From Desulfohalobiaceae bacterium (GTDB lineage: Bacteria > Desulfobacterota > Desulfovibrionia > Desulfovibrionales > Desulfothermaceae): a stretch of DNA of 10,710 nt. The position numbers and the translations under genes are program-made. Positions 1 to 5,689 of the stretch are shown piece after piece. The notes beneath the pieces were generated by a model. The model saw nothing but the letters and a program-made list of their open reading frames with translations. It ran no database searches and was not told the DNA's origin. The stretch is taken from assembly GCA_021737115.1 (NCBI GenBank), contig JAIPER010000087.1:1-10710 (forward strand), in the 5' to 3' direction. Numbering within the stretch: the first letter of the stretch is position 1; each line of letters begins with the position of its first letter.

Positions 1-684
1 GGCAATGAACAGGGGCTCTGTGATCTCGGAGCCCTGCCCGGCCTTTTCCCCGGATACCAGGACGTCACCGGCAAAGAAATCCGGCAGAAACTCATGCACA
101 CCTGGGATGTAAAGAGGCTGCCCGACACCCCGGGACTTCACCGTCCGGAAATGTTCGAGCGGGCCTCGGCCGGAAAGCTGAGAAGCCTGTACATCATAGG
201 CGACAATCCACTGGATGTGGACCAAGAGCAGGAGTCCCAGCGCAAAGATATCGAACAGGCCCTGCGCAAGCTCTCCTTCCTGGTGGTCCAGGACATCTTC
301 CTGACGGAAACGGCCCTCAAGGCGGATGTGGTCCTTCCAGGAGCCTGTTTCGGTGAAAAGGAAGGTACCGTGACCAATGCCGAACGCCTCCTGCAGCGGG
401 TGCGCAAGGGGCTGAAACCGCCCGGAGAAGCCCGGGAGGATCAACGGATCATCATGGATCTGGCCCGGAGAATGGGATATCCCATGGACTTTCCCTCATC
501 TGCGGCCGTCATGGAGGAAATCGCCAGGGTCACCCCGCTTCTGGCCGGAATCCGCTACCCGCGCCTCGAGAAGGGGGGCCTGGCCTGGCCCTGTCCCACG
601 CCGCAGCATCCCGGCACCCCCAGGCTGTACACGGAAGGCTTCAAGGAAAGGCGGGCCGTCTTTGCCAAGCTGAGTGAGGAGTAG
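1..684 (+). CDS. nuoG: Molybdopterin oxidoreductase, NuoG/formate dehydrogenase alpha-like, C-terminal part (5' end outside window)
   Basis: The open frame runs from base 1 to the TAG at 682-684, giving 227 visible residues. No start is visible, so the gene enters from the left. The text is typical of the C-terminal half of the molybdopterin oxidoreductase family: NEQGLCDLGALPG, a YIIGDNP segment, FLVVQDIFLTETA, ADVVLPGACFGEKEGT, TNAERLLQRVRK and, near the end, WPCPTPQHPGTPRLYTEGF from the molydopterin dinucleotide-binding domain. In this family such chains are either the catalytic subunit of formate dehydrogenases or the NuoG subunit of complex I. The N-terminal [2Fe-2S]/[4Fe-4S] part and the Cys/Sec/Ser ligand of the metal lie upstream and cannot be read. 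I favour NuoG because nuoH and nuoI follow on the same strand, but FdhA-like is a real alternative and the gene symbol is provisional. A 46-bp tandem repeat starts directly after the stop codon. Confidence 0.82.
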   Translation, partial: GNEQGLCDLGALPGLFPGYQDVTGKEIRQKLMHTWDVKRLPDTPGLHRPEMFERASAGKLRSLYIIGDNPLDVDQEQESQRKDIEQALRKLSFLVVQDIFLTETALKADVVLPGACFGEKEGTVTNAERLLQRVRKGLKPPGEAREDQRIIMDLARRMGYPMDFPSSAAVMEEIARVTPLLAGIRYPRLEKGGLAWPCPTPQHPGTPRLYTEGFKERRAVFAKLSEE

Positions 685-845
685 GAAGCGAGGAAGAAAC
701 GCGGAGCTCGGAACTCGGAGCGCGGAGCGAAGAGCTAGGAAAAAACTCGGAGCTCGGAACTCGGAGCGGGGAGCGAAGAGATAGGAAAAAACTCGGAGCT
801 CGGAACTCGGAGCGGGGAACGAGGAAGAAACGCGGAGTTGGGAAG
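685..845 (+). repeat. 46-bp purine-rich tandem repeat tract after the nuoG-like stop codon
   Basis: The word CGGAGCTCGGAACTCGGAGC begins at 702, 748 and 794, an exact 46-base period. Units 702-747 and 748-793 differ at only 2 of 46 positions; the third unit degenerates into the flanking word CGAGGAAGAAACGCGGAG, seen at both 689-706 and 820-837. The plus strand is almost pure G/A. The tract begins immediately after the TAG of the upstream gene. A related tract in opposite orientation lies at 5690-5794, also abutting a stop codon. I see no coding function. Confidence 0.9.
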
Positions 846-883
846 GCGGTGGACGGATATCCGTAGTCAGCACGGCAGCTGGC

Positions 884-916
884 CGCAGACGCCCAGTTTG
901 ATCGAAAAAGAAACTT
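884..916 (+). repeat. 33-bp dispersed repeat (copy 1)
   Basis: This 33-base word starts CGCAGACGCCCAGTTTGATC and ends AAAGAAACTT. Its reverse complement recurs at 5626-5658 with 31 of 33 positions identical, and a 24-base part recurs at 2929-2952 in the same inverted sense. Copies 1 and 2 both sit beside a GGAGCTCGGA tract, so tract plus word appears to form one composite element. Confidence 0.85.
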
Positions 917-956
917 AAGCTTTTATTATAGCTAAATAAAATTAATAATATCCATA

Positions 957-1042
957 TACCGATTCACTGCGAAGTGCTCCATCAAAGGCAACGAGCCTTA
1001 GAACGAGGGCACTGAAACCAAGAAGGGCACAGTGAATCGGTA
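957..1042 (+). promoter_or_regulatory. Nested inverted-repeat structure in the nuoH leader
   Basis: Perfect 13-bp arms at 957-969 (TACCGATTCACTG) and 1030-1042 enclose 60 bases. Inside, AGTGC (973-977) can pair with GCACT (1009-1013), and AAGGC (985-989) with GCCTT (995-999), so the RNA could fold as one closed, branched or stacked structure. The last base of the outer helix overlaps the first base of the Shine-Dalgarno sequence AAAGGAG (1042-1048). It could be a leader regulator, a processing or stability hairpin, or a small mobile repeat; its sequence matches no riboswitch I recognise. The preceding 917-956 is AT-rich, with no clear promoter that I can defend. Confidence 0.55.
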
Positions 1043-1048
1043 AAGGAG
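1042..1048 (+). promoter_or_regulatory. Ribosome binding site of nuoH
   Basis: AAAGGAG lies 8 bases before the ATG at 1057. It supports this start and directly abuts the 3' arm of the upstream inverted repeat, so folding of that repeat could affect access to it. Confidence 0.8.
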
Positions 1049-1056
1049 CTACCTTC

Positions 1057-2037
1057 ATGTCTGTTTTTTTGATGGGACTCGCGGTCAAGACCATCCTCGT
1101 GGTCAGCGTGTGCATGCTAATAGTGGCCTATCTGACCCTGGCCGAGCGCAAACTGATGGGCTACGTCCAGCTAAGGCACGGCCCGAACAGGGTCGGGTAC
1201 TGGGGAATCCTGCAGCCCATCGCCGACGGGATCAAGGCTTTCATGAAGGAGGAGGTCATCCCGGCCAATGCAGACAAAAAAGTATTCATTATCGCGCCCA
1301 TCGTCAGCATTGCCGCCCCCATGCTGCTTCTGGCGGTCATCCCCTTTGGAGACACCGTTACCCTCTTCGGCCGGGAATACACCCTCTACCTGTCCAACCC
1401 GGACATCGGCATTCTTTTCGTTCTCGGCATTTCCACCCTGGGTTCCTATGGAAACATGCTCGGCGGCTGGTCCTCGGGCAACAAATACGGTTACATCGGC
1501 GGGGTACGCAGCACGGCCATGATGATCAGCTATGAATTGTCCATGGCCTTTGCCGTGATCTGCGTGGTCCTCGTCTCCGGTTCCCTGAGCCTGGTGGAGA
1601 TCGTCCATTCCCAGGCCGGAGTCTGGAACATCTTCAAGGCCCCGGTGGCCCTGCTGATTTTCATCATCAGCGGACTGGCCGAACTCAACCGGACCCCCTT
1701 TGACATGCCCGAAGCCGAGGCCGAACTCTGCACCGGCTACAATGTGGAATACAGCAGCATGAAATTCGCCCTGTTCTTTTTCGGCGAATACACCCATCTC
1801 TTCATCTTCGGCTGCCTGGTGACCACCCTTTTTCTCGGCGGCTGGCACGGTCCGCTTCTTCCCGGGGTGATCTGGTTCTTTCTAAAGACCTTTGCCGTGA
1901 TTTTTTTCTGTATCTGGCAGCGGGCCACCTTTCCCCGGTTGCGCTGGGACTTCGTCATGAAGCTGGAATGGAAGTTCCTCCTGCCCCTGGCCATTGTCAA
2001 CGTCCTGGTAACGGGGTTTGTGATGGCCGTTGTCTAA
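1057..2037 (+). CDS. nuoH: NADH-quinone oxidoreductase subunit H (complex I membrane subunit)
   Basis: The 326-residue protein has the length and look of NuoH, the membrane subunit that joins the peripheral arm of complex I to the proton-pumping arm and helps form the quinone site. Hydrophobic segments, probable membrane helices, are at about 3-27, 76-98, 116-134, 155-177, 194-211, 236-260, 267-288 and 304-325. Family signatures are LAERKLMGYVQLRHGPNRVG at 28-47, QPIADGIKAFMKEE at 53-66, AELNRTPFDMPEAEAEL at 208-224 (the acidic loop near the quinone site), and a terminal WQRATFPRLRWDFVMKLEWK stretch at 287-306. The ATG at 1057 has a good Shine-Dalgarno 8 bases upstream. It is separated from the NuoG-like gene by 372 bases and from nuoI by 80 bases. 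No key residue appears to be lost. Confidence 0.97.
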   Translation: MSVFLMGLAVKTILVVSVCMLIVAYLTLAERKLMGYVQLRHGPNRVGYWGILQPIADGIKAFMKEEVIPANADKKVFIIAPIVSIAAPMLLLAVIPFGDTVTLFGREYTLYLSNPDIGILFVLGISTLGSYGNMLGGWSSGNKYGYIGGVRSTAMMISYELSMAFAVICVVLVSGSLSLVEIVHSQAGVWNIFKAPVALLIFIISGLAELNRTPFDMPEAEAELCTGYNVEYSSMKFALFFFGEYTHLFIFGCLVTTLFLGGWHGPLLPGVIWFFLKTFAVIFFCIWQRATFPRLRWDFVMKLEWKFLLPLAIVNVLVTGFVMAVV

Positions 2038-2117
2038 TCCTGCAATGCAGGATCTAATGGATTAATTTTTCAGTACAAAAGAAGGATCTCAATACCAAAA
2101 ACCACGAACGAATAACC

Positions 2118-2621
2118 ATGAAAGATAAAGACATCATCAACGTCAGGAAACGGCAGGGCGAGAAGGAAAAGTACGTCCGCCCCCTGCTCAAGGGTCTGGC
2201 CCACACCATGAAGAAATTCTGGAGCAAGCCCAAGACCATTCAGTATCCGGACCAGAAGCGCGAGGTCAGCCAACGCTGGCGCGGCCTGCACGAACTGACC
2301 AGAAACGAAGAGGGGGAGCTGAAATGCGTTGCCTGCGGACTCTGCGCCTCCATCTGTCCGGCCAGGTGCATCGACGTCACCCCCTATGAAGAGGAAGGCG
2401 GCATCCGCTATCCAAAAGAATTCGAAATCGACGAATCGAGATGCATCTTCTGCGGCTTCTGCCAGGAGGCCTGCCCCAAGGAGGCCATCAAATTGACCCG
2501 GATCTACGACTTTGTGAACTTTTCCCGGGATGAATGCCGCTTCGACATCGAGAAGCTCAGCGATTCGAAAAAACACCGCTTCAAGCAAAAAAAGGGGAAA
2601 TACGAGCACCTGCTGGGGTAA
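2118..2621 (+). CDS. nuoI: NADH-quinone oxidoreductase subunit I (2x[4Fe-4S] ferredoxin subunit)
   Basis: The 167-residue protein carries two ferredoxin motifs, CVACGLCASICP (Cys70, 73, 76, 80) and CIFCGFCQEACP (Cys109, 112, 115, 119). These are the spacings that bind clusters N6a and N6b in NuoI, which carry electrons to the last cluster before quinone. A basic, amphipathic N-terminal region (about 10-40, with KGLAHTMKKFW) resembles the part that packs against the membrane arm. The C-terminal end is rich in Lys and Arg. The ATG at 2118 has no strong Shine-Dalgarno close by (a GAAGGA lies about 30 bases upstream), so the exact start is less certain than the product. It follows nuoH by 80 bases, probably in one transcript. 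No nuoJ-N genes follow: the next gene is convergent. Confidence 0.95.
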   Translation: MKDKDIINVRKRQGEKEKYVRPLLKGLAHTMKKFWSKPKTIQYPDQKREVSQRWRGLHELTRNEEGELKCVACGLCASICPARCIDVTPYEEEGGIRYPKEFEIDESRCIFCGFCQEACPKEAIKLTRIYDFVNFSRDECRFDIEKLSDSKKHRFKQKKGKYEHLLG

Positions 2622-2806
2622 GTACAGAACTCTTTCCAGTGAGATGAAATTTGTATGAATTTCTGGACATTTTATTTTGAATTGTTTGAAAATCGAGGTT
2701 TCAGGTGTCAGGTGTCAGATATTAAGGCATTGATATTGTGTATCTTTTCTTTCCTCATATGAAACTTCATTTGTTTTCAAAAAAAACAGGCCTACTGAAG
2801 AAAAGG

Positions 2807-2894
2807 GATTCTTCACTCGCAGACTTGTTCAGAATGACAAGCAAAGGTAAACGCTCAATAGTGTCATTCTGAGTGAGTCCGCGAACGAAGAATC
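2807..2894. repeat. Imperfect 32-bp inverted repeat of the GATTCTTC...CAGAATGAC type
   Basis: Arm 2807-2838 begins GATTCTTC and ends CAGAATGAC; arm 2863-2894 is its reverse complement at 26 of 32 positions, with a 24-base loop. Repeats built on GTCATTCTGAG...GAAGAATC are familiar intergenic elements in many bacterial genomes. Here it may also act as a 3' stabiliser for the nuoI transcript; that is inference. Confidence 0.75.
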
Positions 2895-2928
2895 TCTCTG
2901 CCAAGAACTGGGTTATTCAGTAAGCATT

Positions 2929-2952
2929 AAGTTTCTGCCTCGATCAAACTGG
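2929..2952 (-). repeat. Partial copy of the 33-bp dispersed repeat (copy 3)
   Basis: Read on the minus strand, this 24-base stretch matches bases 893-916 at 21 of 24 positions, with the three mismatches clustered between GTTTGATCGA and AGAAACTT. It lacks the neighbouring GGAGCTCGGA tract. Confidence 0.6.
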
Positions 2953-3021
2953 CAATTATAAGCTTCAACCCAATTACATAACAGCCTGACTAAATATTCT
3001 CATATAAATTAATTAATTATA

Positions 3022-3050
3022 TGTCAGATTTGCCAGAGGCAAATCTGACA
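3022..3050. terminator. Perfect 13-bp hairpin between convergent nuoI and hdrA
   Basis: TGTCAGATTTGCC (3022-3034) pairs perfectly with 3038-3050 around a 3-base loop. It begins 13 bases past the stop codon of the minus-strand hdrA. On the minus strand it is followed by an A/T-rich run without a clean T tract, so it could be a weak intrinsic terminator or a 3'-protecting hairpin. It could also serve plus-strand transcription. Confidence 0.45.
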
Positions 3051-3063
3051 CCTGAACTCTCTC

Positions 3064-4617
3064 TTATGAGGCTTTCCCCACCTCTTTTTGTTTCTCTTCC
3101 CGTTCCAGGGTGCGCAGAGACTGCACCGCCCTGGCCGCGGCGCTGCTGGCCTGGGCCACGGATTCCGGGATGTCGATGGGGCTGTGGGCGCAGCCGCAGA
3201 CAAAGATCCCGGGCCTGGTGGCATCGATGGGGTTGACCCGGGAGGTCTGGAAAAAGCCGTACCGGCTGAGATCAATACCCAGCTTTTCGGCCAGTTCCTT
3301 GTTGCCCCGGTTGGGAGCGCAGGCCGTGGCCAGGACGACCAGGTCGAATTTCTCCCGCCTGATTTTCCTGGCCCGGGTGTCCTCGTAGACCAGAACGGGG
3401 TTGTGCTCTTTGTCTTGGTTGATTTCCGCGATCCTGGCCCGCTGGTAGCTGATGTTGGAACTGTTTCCCCCGCGGACCTTGTACTCTTCAAAGCCCTTGC
3501 CCACGGCCCTGATATCCATGCCGTAGATGGTGGTCTGTGTTTCCGGGTCGTGCTCGTGGGCGATGATGGCCTCCTTGATGGAGTGCATGCAGCAGTAGCC
3601 GGAGCAAAATGGGTAGAAGCGATGGTCCCGGGAGCCGACGCACTGGATGAAGGCCAGCTTCTTGGCGGTCTTGAAACCGGCTGCTTTTTTCTCCAGGGCA
3701 TCGAGGCGCTCCTGCAGCCTTAGCTGCTCCGCGTACTGTCCGGCCCATTTCTGGCGCTCCTTGTCTTCGGGGTACTCACCGGCCTTGTACTTGGCGTAAA
3801 AATCCGGGCTCTTTTCCTCGTACTTCTTTTCCTGATTGGCCAGAAGCCGGGACCCCTTTTTGACCTGTTTTTTCAAGTCTTCGATCTCGGCGATCACAGC
3901 CCGGTCCGAAGGCCGGTCCAGGTGGCCGGAAGTCGGTCCGCTGGCGGAGAGGAGTCGTTCGAATTCGATGGCCGTAACCACGTTGTCCAGTTCGTTGTAG
4001 CGGTATTCCGGTATCCTGGAGGGATCGAAGACATCGTAACCCGTGGCCACGACGATGGCCCCGATGTCCAGCTCCAGAAGCTGGTCTTTTTGCTCGAAAT
4101 CAATAGCCTCGGCCTGGCAGGTCTTCTGGCAGACACCGCACTTCTTGCCGTTGAACACCCGGCAGTAGCCGGGGTCGATGGTGTGGGTCGAAGGGATGCC
4201 CTGGGCGAACCAGCTGTAAATGGCCTTTCGGTTGCCGAGACCTTCGTTGAAGGCGTCCGGGACCAGGGTGGGGCATTTCTCCACGCAGGCCCCGCAGCCG
4301 GTGCACTTGGCTTCGTCCACATAACGGGCCTTCTTGCGCAGGGTGACCTTGAAGTCGCCTGATTCGCCTTCGACTTTGTCCACTTCGGTGAAGGCTCTTA
4401 GTTCAATATTGGGATGTCGACCGACATCCAGCATCTTGGGCGAAAGGATTCAGATGGCGCAGTCGTTGGTGGGAAAGGTCTTGTCCAGCTGGGCCATCTT
4501 GCCCCCGATGCTGGGCAGCTGTTCCACCAGATGGACCTTGTAGCCCATTTCCGCGAGGTCCAGGGAAGACTGAATCCCGCCGATGCCGCCGCCGATGACC
4601 AGGATATCCTTGCTCAT
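3064..4617 (-). CDS. hdrA: HdrA-like FAD/Fe-S oxidoreductase, selenocysteine-containing (Sec56), compact form
   Basis: Read as one 517-residue protein: ATG at 4617, AAAGGAG 5 bases upstream, in-frame TGA at 4452-4450 decoded as Sec56, TAA at 3066-3064. Residues 1-55 form the FAD-binding Rossmann start (GGGIGGIQSSLDLAE) and run into FPTNDCAI, then Sec, then LSPKM, so the usual CxxC becomes C53-A-I-U56. A ferredoxin motif follows (Cys105, 108, 111, 115), then a second Cys set (152, 160, 163, 167). The HdrA-type cluster residues are Cys326 (QCVGSRD), 338, 342 and 343 (CSGYCCM). Family knowledge: HdrA bifurcates or transfers electrons by FAD for heterodisulfide-type reductases. Oddities are a Lys/Glu-rich, probably helical insert at about 239-317 and the absence of the C-terminal ferredoxin domain found in full HdrA. 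Translated naively, it would be called from 4434 and lose its FAD motif. A SECIS-like hairpin supports readthrough. Confidence 0.92.
4412..4429 (-). promoter_or_regulatory. Bacterial SECIS candidate of compact hdrA
   Basis: On the mRNA, 21-38 nt after the UGA, GGAUGUC and GACAUCC form a perfect 7-bp stem with the tetraloop GGUC at +28 to +31. A short stem just inside the coding sequence after UGA, with G in the first two loop positions, is the known layout of bacterial SECIS elements, which bind SelB. The bases also encode D-V-G-R-H, so coding constraint must be considered. Confidence 0.8.
4450..4452 (-). other. In-frame TGA decoded as selenocysteine (Sec56, compact HdrA)
   Basis: The codon lies between FPTNDCAI and LSPKM in an otherwise continuous HdrA frame. 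The large HdrA (10067-10069) has TGA at the homologous position, which makes a chance mutation in either gene unlikely. Confidence 0.92.
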
Positions 4618-4943
4618 CTCAACTCCTTTACCTGTACCTGAAAATCTATCTGCGATTTTCAGGTATCGATTATTGTATTTCGGGTAAGCCGTATAGGATT
4701 TGTATTATAATCTTTTATCAAACACCTAACTTATAGCGGGTTTCGCCCGCAAACCAAAAGGTTCCAGGTTCACCGTTCAAGGTTAAGAAATTGACAATTT
4801 AAATAGCTGCCTTGATCCTGAAATCAGAAGTCTATATCCGATTTTGAGAAGCCGAGTTGGCAAATGCCTCAATCAAAGTTTCCTTACCAGACGTATAATT
4901 GATCATGTTCAAAAGGTCTGCAACTCGGTTTCTCAAAATCGGA
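4618..4943. other. 326-base spacer between mvhD and compact hdrA
   Basis: No gene seen. Read from the minus strand it holds one arm of a long inverted repeat just after mvhD, the other arm 61 bases on, a GGTTCCAGGTTCACCGTTC-type degenerate repeat word (about 4758-4785), a perfect -10-like TATAAT (4704-4709 reversed) without a convincing -35, and a 12-bp leader hairpin (4635-4665). The TATAAT suggests that compact hdrA may have its own promoter, but this is weak. Confidence 0.5.
4635..4665 (-). promoter_or_regulatory. Perfect 12-bp hairpin in the compact hdrA leader
   Basis: TACCTGAAAATC (4635-4646) and its reverse complement (4654-4665) flank a 7-base loop. On the mRNA the hairpin ends 5 bases before the Shine-Dalgarno at 4629-4623. 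It lacks a T tract, so a terminator is unlikely; a stabilising or translation-tuning role is possible. Confidence 0.55.
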
Positions 4944-4944
4944 T
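4836..4944. repeat. 24-bp inverted repeat just after mvhD
   Basis: Arms 4836-4859 (ATCCGATTTTGAGAAGCCGA...) and 4921-4944 are complementary at 23 of 24 positions; the exception (4851 with 4929) is a G-U pair in plus-strand RNA. They enclose 61 bases. The right arm touches the mvhD stop codon (4944-4946). It resembles a small MITE-like or palindromic intergenic element, or a transcript-end structure. Confidence 0.7.
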
Positions 4945-5363
4945 CAGGCTGCCTTCTTGAGGGCCGAAGGCCCCAGAGACTTGAGTCGTTCGGTGAACTC
5001 TCTGGCCACTTCCGCGAATTTGGTGCCCTCGGCAGAGGAGATCCATTCCAGGCGAAGCCTGGCCGGATCGATTCCCACGAGTTTTACCAGTTCCATGGTA
5101 TCGTTGAACATCTTCTCCGCTTTGACATTACCGTCCAGGTAATGGCAGTCCCCGATGTGTCAGCCTGCCACCAGGACCCCGTCGGCCCCCTGCTCGAAGG
5201 CCTTGAGAATGAAGTTGGGGTTGATCCGGCCGGAGCACATGACGCGCACGATGCGCATGTTCGGCGGGTACTGGAAGCGGCTGACCCCCGCAAGATCGGC
5301 TGCGGAATAGGCGCACCAGTTGCAGGCAAAGGTGATCAGGCTCGGTTTGAATTCTTGATTCAT
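4944..5363 (-). CDS. mvhD: MvhD/VhuD-like [2Fe-2S] electron-transfer protein, selenocysteine-containing (Sec68)
   Basis: The 139-residue protein reads from ATG at 5363 (AAGGGA 4 bases upstream) through an in-frame TGA at 5162-5160 (Sec68) to TGA at 4946-4944. Length and text match the MvhD family, a small [2Fe-2S] protein that carries electrons between HdrA and a hydrogenase, formate dehydrogenase or other partner. Conserved positions are Cys14 and Cys17 (FACNWCAYSAADLAG), Cys43 (VMCSGR), Sec68 (GVLVAG, Sec, HIGDCHY) and Cys73. In most relatives position 68 is Cys; here it is Sec. The C-terminal half (VGIDPARLRLEWISSAEG) is typical and in frame, which shows that the gene continues past the TGA. 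A perfect 7-bp SECIS-like hairpin follows the codon. It lies between two HdrA genes, the expected partner. Naive calling would stop at residue 67 and lose half the protein. Confidence 0.93.
5126..5144 (-). promoter_or_regulatory. Bacterial SECIS candidate of mvhD
   Basis: On the mRNA, 16-34 nt after the UGA, CAUUACC and GGUAAUG form a perfect 7-bp stem with the loop UGGAC. The second loop base is G and the loop starts 23 nt from the UGA, both within the usual geometry of bacterial SECIS elements. Confidence 0.82.
5160..5162 (-). other. In-frame TGA decoded as selenocysteine (Sec68, MvhD)
   Basis: TGA sits between GADGVLVAG and HIGDCHY, exactly where the MvhD family normally has a ligand-type Cys. 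The family sequence resumes in the same frame without shift. Confidence 0.93.
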
Positions 5364-5437
5364 ACGGTCCCTTTTAAGAATTTAGGTTCATCCGGTTTTT
5401 GAGTACTTTCAGTTCTTCAGTCGCCTCATCCTCTTGT

Positions 5438-5612
5438 CCGTCATTCCGGCGCAGGCCGGAATCCAGTCAGACGATGCTATGATGTAAGTCCTTCCAAGCA
5501 GGGTTACCACTTTCAATCATTGGCAGTTTCCAGACTGGCAATGTATACGACAGGCTACTTATCCACTTTCTGTACACCTTCTCCTGGATTCCGGCCTTCG
5601 CCGGAATGACGG
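5438..5612. repeat. 175-bp element bounded by 29-bp inverted repeats (CGTCATTCCGGC type)
   Basis: Arm 5438-5466 begins CCGTCATTCCGGCG and ends GGAATCCAG; arm 5584-5612 is its reverse complement at 28 of 29 positions. Each arm also folds on itself through ATTCCGGC/GCCGGAAT. The 117-base interior has no open frame of note. Repeats of the type GTCATTCCGGCG...CCGGAATCCAG are widespread intergenic elements. The pair could be a MITE-like unit or two independent insertions. Confidence 0.75.
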
Positions 5613-5625
5613 AGGAGGTGACTCA

Positions 5626-5658
5626 AAGTTTCTTTATTGATCAAACTGGGCGTCTGCG
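5626..5658 (-). repeat. 33-bp dispersed repeat (copy 2, inverted)
   Basis: Read on the minus strand this matches 884-916 at 31 of 33 positions. As in copy 1, it lies downstream of a GGAGCTCGGA tract that starts at a stop codon, giving a matching composite element in inverted orientation about 4.7 kb away. Confidence 0.85.
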
Positions 5659-5689
5659 ACCAGAGGCTGGGCTGACCTCTGACTTCTAT

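Larger units (their letters stand above)
2622..3063. other. 442-base spacer between convergent genes; repeats only
   Basis: I see no gene here. The sequence is AT-rich and holds, in order: a CAGGTGTCAGGTGTCAG word (about 2702-2718), an imperfect 32-bp inverted repeat (2807-2894), a partial copy of the 33-bp dispersed repeat (2929-2952) and a perfect 13-bp hairpin (3022-3050). The GTGTCAG word near 2702-2722 reappears inverted at about 3045-3057 (CTGACACCTGAAC). Confidence 0.7.

Noticed and set aside
685..845. CRISPR array
   Set aside because: The 46-base units are nearly identical throughout, with no unique spacers between repeats.
870..1056. tRNA or known riboswitch before nuoH
   Set aside because: The nested pairs do not give a cloverleaf with a T-loop (GTTCGA type) or CCA end, and no riboswitch core that I know is present.
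4450..4452. TGA as a true stop, making compact hdrA a pseudogene or a gene starting at 4434
   Set aside because: The upstream frame encodes an intact HdrA FAD motif with its own Shine-Dalgarno, the homologous site in the large hdrA is also TGA, and a SECIS-like stem follows. The ATG at 4432-4434 is an internal Met.
4944..4946. Second Sec at the terminal TGA of mvhD, extending the frame by about 19 codons
   Set aside because: The protein already has full family length at this point, the extra residues resemble nothing in the family, and the downstream sequence is an arm of an intergenic inverted repeat.
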